Assembly (NCBI GenBank): GCA_030280995.1
Contig: JASXTE010000007.1
Span: 10,321,001-10,385,000, forward strand
Length of the DNA stretch: 64,000 bases
Direction of reading: 5' to 3'
Source of the DNA: Hemileia vastatrix
Lineage: Eukaryota > Basidiomycota > Pucciniomycetes > Pucciniales > Zaghouaniaceae
The notes beneath the pieces are model-generated. The model did not search any database and was not told the origin of the DNA. It saw only the letters and a program-made list of their open reading frames with translations. Both the position numbers and the translations under genes were made by a program. Shown in pieces: positions 11,136-22,693 of the stretch (position 1 is the first letter of the stretch; each line of letters begins with the position of its first letter).

Positions 11136-13583
11136 AACTTTTGTTGAAAAGTTTATCTGATTCATTTTAAAACTTCAATCTATGAAACAATTCAGAGTAT
11201 ATGATAAAAATATGCTAAGTAAGAATGAAAAAATTGAAGTAAGTAAGTGTTATTTTGAGAGGCTTGTGCAAGGCCTTGTGGCTGCCAAAAGGGGGGCAGG
11301 GTGGGGCATAGGGCATGACTGTAGAGAGCTTCAAGTTGCTGAAGTTTTTTGTAAATATATATTGTTGAGTATCTTTATGAATTTTTTTATTTGTACTGGA
11401 ACTTGAGCTCAGTGAATTAAAATCTGGTTTTACTATTTAAAACTTTTTTAAGAGAATTCCAGAGGAAAAATATAATATAATATTTATTATTAAAAGAAAA
11501 TTATTTTATTAGATAGACTTAATCTCATATACTTACTAACACTTTTTTGACTATAAGAAGTTGAACCTGTGCTATGGATTTTAAACAGAAATCAAGTAAG
11601 ATTACAAGGCATGTGCAATAATAGATTTTTCATATACTTTGACTGAGATCCACTTTTATTTTAACTCATTTTTGTGCAGTTTTTTAAAACAGGACTTTAA
11701 AGTAAGAGAATATTCCAGGCCCTTCAGATCCTGCATTTTTATTTCAATACTAGATAATAGAAACATGAGAAAATTACTGGATGTATTTATGCATCCATAA
11801 GTATTTTTCACTAGTCAAAAATTTGGTTTCTTCTTTTGTAAAATTGGTAGTTTCAGTATTTTTTTACTTTTCAATTTTTCCTAATCTATTCTTTTAATTT
11901 GGGAGAAAACCTTAATTCATATTTTAAACAAGTGGAGTTCAAATTCTACATGAAAAAGCCAATCATTAATTTTTCAAATTTTCATTGGTCAAGTGGGACC
12001 TCTTGTGACTTCAATCTATGTACAAATTATATTTCAGTTAATATTAGCTTCTGACATATTTCCTGATGGTTTATCTCAACCTAGAGTTATTGAAAAATCT
12101 CTGAAAATTATTGGAAATCTGTTCATCATTCAAATCATGTGACTTAATTTTCCAAGAAATGTTTTTAGTCTTTTATAAATAGTAATTTCTTTGTGAATTA
12201 TTGTCTTTCCTCTCATAATTAATTTATATTCAAGATGGAATCATTGTATAATTCCTCTCCCATCTGTATTAGATTACTTCAATTTCACATATCTGACTTC
12301 AGAAGCTTCCCAGGTTTTATTGAGAAACCTTTTTCACTTCATCTCTCTCATACATAACATATTATCAGGGCTAGGGCACATTCAACTCATATTAACATTA
12401 GTAAACAGTGCCCTTCTAATTCCCACATCCTCTATGTAATAATTGGCCTCTCAAGATATCAAATTTTATTTTCTCCTGTTGGGGGTTTAGCTTCTAGGGC
12501 AGGATTCATCCTCTATATGAGTTGAATATACATTATTACCGCAAAAAGATACCAACTTCCCCCTACTAATTAATATTTTGAATTACTATCTTTCTAATTT
12601 CCTAATAACTATCTCCAAAGGACTTGAGTCACTCCCCAACATAATTAATCTTATTCCTGACTATAACCCATTGATTAATTTGGGCTGTCCTGTGAAAGAT
12701 ATATTCAATCAAAACAATTAAATATCCTCTATCTCCCCTGATTCTTTATTTCTTATCAGACCTTATCATTCTATAAAAGACATAAATGAATATTTTTTAG
12801 CACAGGGGAAGGTGAAAAACATGTCAATGAGAAACTTTTCACCTTTCAAAAAGAAACTACAACAAAGCATGTGATAAAAATGAAAAGAATACTCTATTCT
12901 CCCCACATGGAGCAAGTACTTTCAGATGCAGCCAAGGGGGAAGAAGTTAACAGGAGGGATCAATGCAGGGGATAAAGATAATAGAGGTAAAAATATTTGT
13001 ATATCATTCCAAAAACAAACATACCTAAAAATAGGTCAATCAGCAACTGTGCACCTTACAACAACTACAAAAAAGCATGTGATGAAATAAGAAGGTACAA
13101 AAAGATGAGTTTCTGTGGTTAGGATTAAAAGAATAAGCAGAAAGTAAAAGGAATGAACCTGGAAAAATGACTCTATTATCCCCAAAAAATTCAAGGAATG
13201 TAAGTTTCAGCCAAGGGGGAAGTATTGTACAGGAGGGAGAAATGGAAGTGATAAAGAGAATAGAGAGAAAAAAAATTTGATGGGGAAAATGGAAACAGCA
13301 AGAAGAGGCTTGATTATATGACAAATCGCACCATATAAAACAATAGAAAACAACACAATGTTGACTAAGACTACTAAACTACAATACAGAGAAAGAGAAA
13401 GGTTCACACTTAAAGACAGAATTCACACAAAAGGAATTTCTTTTCAAAAATACCATCTTTCCCCTCAAATTATTCCTCTCATGACTCAAGTAAAAGAAGA
13501 AAAAAGAGAGTACAGTTTGCATAGTGATATCACCACTGAGAACAGACCTCAAGCAAAAATTATCTTATGATGAAGTTTGTTGA
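11136..13583. other. AT-rich region with an imperfect direct duplication, no supported gene
   Basis: A 74-codon frame at 11182-11406 (plus, ATG start) has no recognisable feature. A duplicated segment of about 160-220 bp occurs at about 12838-13000 and about 13050-13270. Both copies carry AGCCAAGGGGGAAG, which resembles the polypurine tract seen just before the 3' LTR of copia elements. No matching LTR could be delimited. Confidence 0.4.
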
Positions 13584-14337
13584 GAGAAGGCAAAAGAAGC
13601 TCTAAAAATTGTTGGGCCATCAGGAAGTTCTAATCCACTAGGTGTTGGACCCAGCTCATATAATGAAAAAAATAGCTCTGATGTAGATAGTTCAAGTAAT
13701 TATAGCTGAATCATCATTAGATAAAATTTTCCCTAATAAATATCTTCTTTAGAGTCCACATTTCAGGAATTTTCTGCCTGTTATAGACTTTAAATCAAAT
13801 GGGGATCAGTTGCAACACCAAATGATTTAACTTCTTATTTGGATCTTAGTACTAAGGATTTAATGATGGTTCAAAATTTTATTTTTCATACACTCATTAC
13901 CTCATGGTTCAACTGTGTTCCACACCATTTAGGAAAGACTGGAACAAATCTCAAGGCAGAAGAATGTATTTTGTTAAAAAAAATTATGATGTGGTTTCTT
14001 TGTTTCTAGTTGTGAATATAGAAAATTCTGAAAGTAAAGAGAAGAATTTAATTAAGTGTATTTCCATTTTTGTATCAATAAAAAACCTTTTAACTTACTT
14101 TTAAATCAATGAATATGAAATTATATCTCTTCATGATTAGCTGAAGGAGTATAAAAATTCCATGAAAAATTTTGGCCACAAATTCACATCAAGCCTAATG
14201 TCCACTTAGCTCAAAATTTTCCTGAAATTCTGCAAATATTTGGCCCAGCACCATCAGAGGAAGCTTGGGATCATGAGAGTATGAATCAAATTTTAAGATC
14301 TATCCCACAAAATATTAATAAACTCATTTTTTCATAA
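13584..14337 (+). pseudogene. Plavaka/CACTA-type Tnp2 transposase, C-terminal relic
   Basis: Three coding-like stretches lie in order on the plus strand. The first (13584 to about 13710) is Ser/Gly-rich. The second (13821-14009) reads NDLTSYLDLSTKDLM and then TSWFNCVPHHLGKTG followed by NLKAEE. The third (14157-14337) reads WPQIHIKPNVHLAQNFPEIL and then FGPAPSEEAWDHESMNQIL. The second and third match the pattern of the Tnp2 C-terminal part: a tryptophan plus 'lg.a..GKLKADQWR' block, then 'P.nH.a......l..fGP.....E..Ng.L'. Stops and frame changes, possibly with an intron between 14010 and 14156, show that it is dead. Family assignment is from remembered motifs, not a search. Confidence 0.45.
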
Positions 14338-14684
14338 TTCTTTTTATTACCCATAATTTTTTACATTATTTTTTTGTTTTTATTTGAAATGGACAAAATG
14401 TTAATGGAAATGTTCATCATGATAGTAAATCTTCAATCTCTTCTTGAGATGAATTACAATTGATTTAAAATACAAATTAAAGATTTTTTCAATATAGAAA
14501 AAGGAAAGACTTCAAAATAAACTGTTATATTGCTCTGTGAAGAATATGATTTATGGCCAGAATATTAAAACATGATTTATAGAAAAATGTCTTTTTTAAA
14601 CATTTTTTAAAAAGATAAATACATTGGTGCTTTAAAATTTCTACAATCTAAAATTACTGATATCCAATACTAAAACATTGGTGG

Positions 14685-15821
14685 TGTCGGTCAGTCGTCT
14701 AGAAGAGGTAAGAAAAATAGGAGAAAAAGGAGGAGAGAAGGAGGAGGACAAAGGAAAATAAAGAAATAAACCAAATATATATATATATATTATTTGAGAG
14801 GGAGACAACAGTGAGCAACTTTGAGAGGTGACAAAAACTTAGATTTTATTAATAATAATATTATTAAATGTAAGGGTAATGCGCAGCAAACAATTTTAAT
14901 TACTATTAGACTTAAAGCAACCTTTGATTTGTTGTATAGAATTTAAATTAGATTTGTATTACTAATAAAAAAAATATAAATGTAATAAAATGGTTATTTA
15001 ATTTGTTGAGTGTGTAATAAGTGATGAGGCTACAGGGGATTATCCAAGGCCCTTTTATAGGCAATGGGTCCTCTGAAGCGCTACTATATTTGTAAATACA
15101 ATGATTAAAATGGAATAAAACAAATATATCAAAAGAGTAAATGAAACATAACAATATAGAGATAAACATGAAACAAATAATTAAAAGCCAAATAAGAATC
15201 CAATTTCCCCGCCATTAATTCCCAAATCAGTAAGTGACAATAGTGAATAACTAAACAAGATTGGAACATAGGAACTATGAGAAGTATAATTCCAAACAGA
15301 TGGTACAATCTGATTAAAGGATATTTTAAGTGAAACAAAAAATACTTTGACACAACAAAACATGTAATTAATCTCAATTTAGTATAAATTAATTTATTTG
15401 TTTTTTTTCTAACACAATTAAGGGTCAAAAGAAGCGTCATTAATTATTGTTTAGTTTTATATGAGAGGTGTTATTTAATATAGAAATTTAAATAATTAAT
15501 TTAAATATATTATAAATCAATTTTACACTTGTAATTATAATATATGTTTTTTAATTAATTAAATATAAATTTATAATTATTAAATACATAAAAATGCGCC
15601 ATTATTTGTAGAATATATTATATTATGCTCAATTTAATTGTATATAAAAATATATATAACCAATAAATTTAATGTAACACTTGTATATAATAAAATTCTT
15701 ATATAATTTCATTATGCAATAAAATATTAAGTTATATTCATTAAATACAATTTTTACCCACTCTTTAAGGTTTTATAAGTTATATATCATTTACTGGACT
15801 CCTGGAATAGCCTGGCTGACA
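14685..15821 (-). repeat. 3' LTR of element A
   Basis: 1137 bp, TGTCGGTCAG at the left edge to GGCTGACA at the right edge, pairing with 22694-23827. TATAAAAGG lies on the minus strand at 15051-15059. Confidence 0.92.
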
Positions 15822-15833
15822 CTCCCTCACTCT
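15822..15833 (-). other. Polypurine tract of element A
   Basis: The minus strand reads AGAGTGAGGGAG directly against the 3' LTR. The identical tract is in the same place in element B. It would prime plus-strand DNA synthesis. Confidence 0.75.
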
Positions 15834-15855
15834 AAAAAAAACAATAAAAAAAATG

Positions 15856-17178
15856 CTAAGATTTTTTCTTTTTGTATTTTTTCAACAGAGCAGGCAGATT
15901 TGAAATTTCCTTGCCAGGTATCCATGTATCATGTTCAGATGATTTGTTCTTATATCTCAATAAATATTCAGTACCTCTCTCAGAAGTGATAATTCTATCA
16001 TTGAGAATTTTATCAATTTCTGCTGTTTCTGTGACTTCCTGAGGGTTCTTCTTAGGTCTTCCTCTTCTTTTTGGAAATAAGTCACTGTTGGAAGTATAAG
16101 GTTTAAGCAAAGAAATGGGAAAGACAGGATGTTTCCTATCATATGGAGAATACAATACAACTTCTACTGCATTATCACCAACCATTCTTTTAACAACAAA
16201 TGGTCCTACAAAAGGATCTTTTAATTTGTGGTTACCCTGTAAATTGAAATGGACAGTAGAGATCAACACTTCATCACCCTTGTTAAATGTGTATTCTTTA
16301 TGGGATTTATCCCATTTTTTCTTTTCATATTCAAATGCTTTATCAATACAACTCTGAGCATGTTTTCTGCATAGCTGTTGCATTTGCATAAAAGATTTTA
16401 CACCAGGGTGTAGTTCCAACTTAGGTAATTTATTATTGAGAATCTGAGCAGGAGTGTTTGGGACATAACCTAGCCAAAGCTCAAAAGGCTTTTTCTCAGT
16501 GACAGAATGAACAGTGCTATTATATGCAAATTCAAGACCAGGCAAAAGAGTGACCCAATCATGAGTAAATCTGTCATTGTCTTTATATTCTAAACCAAAG
16601 GCACAATACCTTCTAATCATATCTTCCAGAGTTTGAATCATTCTTTCAGCTAGACCATCAGTCTGAGGATGGTGAGCTGTAGACAATTTTAACTCACAGC
16701 CACAAATATCCATCAAAGAGGTCCAAAACTCAGAAGTGAATTTTGGATCCCTATCAGAGATAATGGCTTTTGGAAAACCAATAATATTAAACATGTAAGA
16801 CCACCATAAGAAAGCTAATTCTTTGGTGGATACATCTTTGTGGGTTGGAATAAATTTGCACATTTTTGTGAATCTATCCACTATTACCCAACAAGAGTTA
16901 AAGCTGTCTTTACCTGCAACAGGAAGACCAGTGACAAAATCCATATTAATGATTTGCCAGGGAGCACTAGGTGCTTCAATATGTTGTAATAACCCTGCTC
17001 TCTTACCTGTTAACCTTTTAGATTTTTGGCAGGAATCACAAGATTCAACATATAATTTTGTGTCTTCAGACATATTAGCCCACCATGCAGTGTTTTTGAT
17101 TCTAATCAATGTTTTTTCAAGATCAAAATGACCAGCTAATATGTCATCATGACAAAGTTTGAGGATAGTTTCTTTCAT
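15856..17178 (-). pseudogene. Integrase with AT-hook-like motif and chromodomain (element A)
   Basis: A 440-codon open stretch, in the +1 frame relative to the upstream pol frame because of a frameshift near 17200-17400. The zinc-binding HHCC residues are H10, H17, C47 and C50. The catalytic triad is D80 (MDFVTGLP), D142 (SDRDPKF) and E178 (GLAERM), with the 35-residue D-E spacing typical of integrases. It is followed by a GPY/F-type segment (DPFVGPFVV), a basic KRRGRPKK stretch with the RGRP core of an AT-hook, and a C-terminal chromodomain (EYLLRYKNKSSEHDTWIP). The chromodomain would steer integration to modified chromatin. Catalytic residues are intact, although the copy is cut off from its reverse transcriptase by the frameshift. 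Confidence 0.92.
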
Positions 17179-17410
17179 TGAAGGAGGAATAACAATTACA
17201 TTGGTAAGCTTCCTTCTATAATATATATAACCATCTTCAATAGAAAACTTTCTTTACTTAAAGCATTTTGGTACTTTGCAGGAAGAGTTTTTATTAATGC
17301 TTGAATTTAAGCATTCTTAGGATCATTCAAAATAGTAACTAATTTATTTAAATCAGAATCTTTATCATATGAATCCAGTATTAACTGTAATAACTCTTCT
17401 TCCATATCAA

Positions 17411-18790
17411 CTATAAATATACCTCATCTTCAGGTACATAAGCAGGATTGGAGTCATTATTTGGCAGAGGCAATCTGGAGAGCATATCAACATTAGAATG
17501 AACATTTCCAGCTCTATGGATAATAGTCATCCTTCCTCTGTATTCTTGAACAGCAAGTTGCCACCTGAACATATGTCTGTTAGGTGTTTTGAGGTTTAAG
17601 AGAGATTTCACAGCACTACAGTCAGTTACCAACTCAAATTTTTGGTCATCCAAGTAGTAATGAAGTTTCTCAAGAGCCCAAACAACTGCTAAGCACTCCA
17701 ATTGAGTGGCACCATATTTCAATTCACTATTTCTTAAGGTTCTTGAAATATAACAAATTACAAACTCTGAGGATTTATCATTAATAATTTGCTTTTGGTG
17801 AAGGGCAGCACCCAGACCAATAAAGCTAGCATCTGTATAAAGGACAAATGGCTTGTTAAAATCTGGAAGGGCCAATATAGGGGCTGTCATTAAGCAACTT
17901 TTCAATGTATCAAAAGCTTTCTGACAGTCATTATTCCAGAGAAAAGCAACATCTTTTCTGGTCAGTTTTGTAAGAGGCAAGGCTATGACCTGATAATTTT
18001 TAATATATTGTCTATAATAGCCACACATACCCAAAAAACTTTGGATTTCTCTTACAGAAGTTGGTGCTTTCACATTTTGAATGGCAGCAACTTTATTATG
18101 GTCTACACAAATTTGTAAGCCTGACACAACATGGCCAAGGACTTTCAAAGATTGAAAACCATATTTACACTTTTTTAAAGATAAGGTCATATTTATTTCA
18201 TCCATTTTTTGGAAAACTCTATTCAAGTGAGTCATATGTTCATCAAAAGTTTTAGAAAAAACAATAATATCATCAATATAAACCATGAGCCAACCTTCAA
18301 TAATTTCTTGATGGAAAGTGTTATCCATGACTTTCTGGAAAACTGAAGGAGCATTTTTAGGGCCAAATGGCATCCTAACATACTTATATATTCCCATATG
18401 AGTAGCAATAAGCAAAAAATTTTGAGAATTTTTCTCAACTGGAACTTGATGATAACCTTTATTACCATCCAGACAACTAATAAATTTTGCACCTTGCAAG
18501 GTAGCATGTATTGAATTAATTCTGGGTAAAGGATAAATATCATCAACAGTATAAGTATTTAAAGCTCTGTAATCTCCACATAATCTAGCTTTATCTTTTT
18601 CATATGAAATCAAGACTGGGGAGATGACACAATATTTGGGGGTGACATCCACTTTATTAATGATATTAATTTTCAATAATGTTTCAATATTATCTTCAAT
18701 ATCTTTTCTTTTTGATGGAGAAGCAGGATATGGTTTTTTCTTAAGGGAAGGAGGAATATCACTCAAATTACAGGATAAGGTAATTTTCAT
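17411..18790 (-). pseudogene. Reverse transcriptase and RNase H (element A)
   Basis: 459 codons in the Gag frame, following an in-frame stop at 18794. Reverse transcriptase shows LDGNKGYHQV (D108), the catalytic YIDD at residues 171-174, and LGHVVSG. RNase H follows, with D320 (LYTDASF), E365 and D390 (TDCSAVK), ending near VDMLSRLPLPNND. A stop at 17411 and a frameshift then separate it from integrase. In element B the same region reads through without interruption, which shows that these are lesions and not gene boundaries. Confidence 0.93.
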
Positions 18791-18793
18791 CTC

Positions 18794-20146
18794 TTACTGA
18801 ACAATTCCCAAGACATGAGAACCATGAGAAAAAGCCATAGGGAAAGAGGTAATAGAGGCAACAATAGAATCCCTTTGTTCACTAGTCAACTGATCACCAA
18901 AAGAAGCGGTATTTATTTCATGTAATAAATCATCCATTTCAGTTGTTGTTCTACCTTTACATTGGGTCAGTGAGTTACAAGATTTCAACAAATGCCCAGA
19001 AGGTCTAGGAGAAGAAATTTTGAATTTTCTTTTCCCATTCATTCCTAAGGTAAAGCAATTATTTGCTGGGTCCAGTTTCACACCAAACATGGTTAAAATA
19101 TCATTTCCCATAATAAACCAATTGCTCAAATTATCATTTTTCATGACAACAAACTCACAAATAGCTCTGACAAAACCACCATTATATTTGAAGAATACAG
19201 AGGTTTTGTATTTGCCAATAGGAAATAAGGTAGAGCCATACCCTCTCCATTTTTCAGAAGTTATAGGCAATAATTTACTCAAATATTCCTTATCCACTGA
19301 AGCAAAAGCTTTTTCAGATACTACACTTCCTCCAGCACCAGAATCATGAACTACATCAACATTTTTACCATTAATGATAACAGGTGCCTTTAAAGGGGAT
19401 ATAGGAATAGAATTGTTAGGAATATCTTTAATTATCTCAGCATTTTCTACTGAAGATAAATTCAATACACAATCTTCAGATATATTATTTGAATAATGGA
19501 CATCATGTTCCAACATTAAAACATCTTTAACAGATTCATTGTCATAGGAGATATTACTTTCACAGTCACTGGAAGAATTATTGACATCAAGTTCAACTTC
19601 ATCAGTGTCTTCATTTTGTTCAACAAGATGAATTTTCTTGTCACAAACATGACCCTTCTGCCACGGTTTGTTACATTCATAACAAGTATTTGTTGCATAT
19701 TTTTTAGGTGCAACTGGGGCAGAGGGTTTACCAGATTTTTCTGGGAGCTTTATAGAAGGTTTATTCTGATCATTATAAGATTTACTAAGGTAATTCTTTG
19801 GTTCATATCTATGGTTGAGTAGTACTTCATTACAGATATTAATGAAAGAAGAATTTTCCCTTACATGCTCAGTTCTAGCAACAATCAAATCCCTAAGAGA
19901 ATTTGGTAATTTATACAAGATTTTATCTCTCCAAATATCATAATCCATCTTTGGATCAATTGCTCTAAGGATTTTAGTTATTTTCATCAGAAAAACAATG
20001 GGCTTTTCAACAGAGGAGGATACATATCTAGTATTCTCATACAGTCTCTGCTGAGCTAACCTGAATTTTGAACCACCAAACTGATTCTCAATCAAGGATT
20101 TCAAATCATTCCATGTATAATGATTGTTATCTAAGAGGACAGATTC
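18794..20146 (-). pseudogene. Gag C-terminal half and protease (element A)
   Basis: It continues the Gag frame after the stop at 20147-20149. A Gag helical region (LRAIDPKMDYDIWRDKILY) is followed by a zinc knuckle of the CX2CX7HXC type (C141, C144, H152, C154, counting from the Met at 20104). Next come an acidic linker and the protease core VVHDSGAGGSVVSEKAF, with catalytic D254 of DSG. The frame stops at 18794 between the protease and reverse transcriptase. Element B has Lys-Glu-Glu at that junction, so the stop is secondary. Confidence 0.88.
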
Positions 20147-22006
20147 TTACCACATCAAGGATACATTGGAAAATAAAGAAATTAGCTTAGAAACAATTTC
20201 CCCATCAGGTAGTTTATAAGATCTCTTTAAATTATCAATTCTCTGGATAAAGTGTTGCCAATCAGAGGAAGAATCACCATCAAAGGTAGGATATTGGTCT
20301 AACTTAGGCCAATTTTTCTGACTACTGGGATGGTCCACTTTTTGGTTTGAATTATTCATTATTAATAATTCCTGAAGTTTAGCCAGGTGTTCAGAAATTT
20401 CATTATTTACAGAAACAGCTGGTGCATGACCATCACAAGATTTTTTGCTAGTAGCAAAAGATTTTACAGACTCATTGTCAGTTTGTTTAATTGTTGAAAT
20501 ATGAGGAAGAAAGGATGAACTTTGTTCAGGTTTTTTCCCTTTATTTTTATGCAGCTTATTTACAGAAATCTCATTTAATTCATTATTGATGGTTAAGGTT
20601 GAGAACTTTTCCTGTAGGTCAGACACATAGTTTCTTATTCTTGGAATTTCAGACATCTGGTCATTTACTTTTGCAAGAGATAGAACATTTCTGTCCTCAG
20701 AAACTGAGTGTTTGGTACTTAGTGCATGGAAATCATTTTTTAGCTTCTTAAACTCATTTTGCAGAGATTTTATTTCATTTTTGAATGAATAATTTTCCTC
20801 AATAAGGGGTTTCAATTCACTCAAGGTCTTATGTAGACTGATATTTCTATCTGAGATAGCTCTATGGTCACTTCTTATTTGTTTTTGTTGACTTAGAACA
20901 ATATTCAAGGTTTCTTTGATTTTTAAATAAGCTGTATCTTGTACAGAAGAACTCACTTTACATTGCAAGTGTAAATTATTTAATCTATCATTTTCATGGA
21001 TTAACACATCTCTCACATGTTTGTCTTTCACTATATTAAAATCAAGGGTATCTTTCAATATTTCCTCAGAAGTTTTTTCAATTAAGGTATAGATTTCAGG
21101 GGGAACAGAATCATTTTTAATTGCAAGAGAGGGATTAATTAAAGATGTAGAAGTTAAATGTAAAGGTTTATCAAATGACAATTTGCTAATTACATCAATA
21201 GGGCTACTAGTTACAGGAAGCTGTCTTTTAACAGGTTTAACTGTTCTTTCACCATGTTCAATAATATTACCTGCAGAAGAAGATTTATTAGAAAACATAC
21301 CCAAGTGACTATCAACCAAATTACTTACCATGGCAGAGGAGGAAACTTCCCCTGGGACTGGGTTTGGGATTGTGCTTGGGTTTTCTTTCTCCTGCCTTGT
21401 TGGTAGGGATGATGAGGTGGATGGAAATTGGGTGTTCTGGATGGGCCAGGCTGATGATGAGGAGGGTGTTGCACATTCTGTTGGTAGTGACTCATTAGAT
21501 AATCCCATTTCCATTGCTCTACTTCCATAGTATTTGGATTTTGGATGGTTGAGCTGGGTGGCTGTGAAGGTTGAGCCTGAAACTGAGGCTGATTGGGAGG
21601 CAACTGAGGAGGGGCCTGGGCCTGAATCTGGTTCCTGAGTTCTTGGACCTGATCCCACAATGTGTCTACCTTTGCTTTGTACGTCATATTTTCTGTCTTC
21701 AACTCTTTTATATGACTGGATAGGTTTCTGATTTGTTGTGGCAGAGGAAGATTTTTTATTTTGAAGCCTTTTGGAAGACCTTCTTGAGGCACTAGAGGCT
21801 TTACTTCCTTCTGTGGTACTGGGGGAAGGGGGTTTGGTTTGTTTGCATTTCCTGTCATTTCCACATCCTGCAGTATGTGAATTCTTTGTGTTAGTATAAG
21901 ATTTTTTATGACCAGCTTTAGAAGAACTTACAGTGTCAGCATCATAGTCAATTTCTATTTCATCCACTTGCATGTTATCCATTTTTTCTGCCAAATTGTT
22001 GGACAT
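20147..22006 (-). pseudogene. Gag N-terminal region (element A)
   Basis: A 619-codon frame beginning with the ATG at 22006. Its N-terminal 250 residues are low-complexity, Ser/Pro/Lys-rich and poorly conserved. The middle (roughly residues 340-480) is predicted coiled coil, rich in Lys/Glu/Asn with heptads. The C-terminal part has the capsid-like block YPTFDGDSSSDWQHFIQRID. A TAA stop follows LMW. B has an intact TAT at that codon but a stop at the next one, and C has TATGAA, so the ancestral sequence read through into the second half of Gag. Residues about 48-227 are overprinted by the nested frame at 21864-21325. Confidence 0.85.
21325..21864 (-). CDS. Overlapping ORF nested in gag, +1 frame (ORFx, element A copy)
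   Basis: About 177-179 codons, completely inside gag and shifted +1 relative to it. The first in-frame ATG is at 21858; the open frame begins at GTG 21864. Order of features: a Pro-rich start, the block EGLPKGFKIKNLPLPQQIRN, a predicted coiled coil (LSSHIKELKTENMTYKAKVD and onward), a Gln/Pro-rich stretch, a Trp-rich block (EQWKWDYL), then PGPSR, a His/Pro block ending HHPYQQGRRKK, and a terminal PLPW before TAA. The same frame, in the same position and with the same block order, occurs in B (39976-39416) and C (61257-60764). Translation would need leaky scanning past the gag ATG about 140 nt upstream, or reinitiation. No domain family recognised. Function unknown; a structural or nucleic-acid-binding accessory factor is possible. 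Confidence 0.6.
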   Translation of the reverse strand: MEMTGNANKPNPLPPVPQKEVKPLVPQEGLPKGFKIKNLPLPQQIRNLSSHIKELKTENMTYKAKVDTLWDQVQELRNQIQAQAPPQLPPNQPQFQAQPSQPPSSTIQNPNTMEVEQWKWDYLMSHYQQNVQHPPHHQPGPSRTPNFHPPHHPYQQGRRKKTQAQSQTQSQGKFPPLPW

Positions 22007-22693
22007 ACTAGTGGGAAGATTTTAATTTACTTATTATTTATTAAAAAAATAATAAAGGTTAGTCAATAATTGCTCCAAATAATAAAAAAATATTTTATTA
22101 ATTAAATTATAGAAAAAATAATTTTCAATATAAAGTAATAATTAAAAAAAAATTAATTTTAAAAAAATGGATTGCAAGGTTAAATTGGGAATAACAATCA
22201 AGTTAATTCAACCAATTAATTACCAATATTAAATATGGCAATATATTTGGGACTAAGCACAATGTACTTTTAAGTCAACCAAAATTAACAATAATTAATA
22301 ATAAAAAAAAATTAAATTAATAATTCAATTTGTATTAATAAAAAATGTCAATTCTTCTAGGACTAAGAGGATTTAACACTCTATAATGCTCAACTAGGAA
22401 AAAAAAATTTTAAAAATTGAACACTTACACTCAGTGAATCAGCAATTAAGCCACAATCACTGTTATTTCAATAAAAATATAGTAATATGAGTGAGAGGCG
22501 CAAAGGTGAACTTACTATAGTGATCGAAAAATCACTTCAAAATAATATAAAAATTAATATTATATAAACCTAAGATGTCGAACCCAAGTTCGAAACACAG
22601 TCGCGGCAAAAGTTTCGTTTTGCTAGGTGGTCCGTGCGTTTTGTCGTTCGTCGCCAGGCTCAATCGTTGTCGTCGTTTGGAAAGGTCCCCAGT
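22007..22693 (-). other. 5' leader of element A
   Basis: An untranslated AT-rich leader between the 5' LTR and gag. It contains two degenerate copies of the GGACTAA...GTCAACT motif that is repeated in the leaders of B and C. At 22586-22606 it has a tRNA T-arm-like stretch (plus strand AAGTTCGAAACACAGTCGCG), about 88 bp from the LTR. No canonical primer-binding site beginning with TGG abuts the LTR. Confidence 0.6.

Noticed and set aside
12838..13270. A copia 3' LTR following the AAGGGGGAAG tract
   Set aside because: The polypurine-like tract is present twice, but no LTR pair, terminal TG...CA boundary or duplication could be matched.
16115..19822. Several plus-strand frames of 60-110 codons
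   Set aside because: They are antisense shadows of the element A pol and gag frames.
20140..20150. Programmed stop-codon readthrough between Gag halves (both A and B stop near LMW)
   Set aside because: The stops are at adjacent but different codons (TAT to TAA in A, GAA to TAA in B) and C has sense codons at both, so they are best seen as independent mutations.
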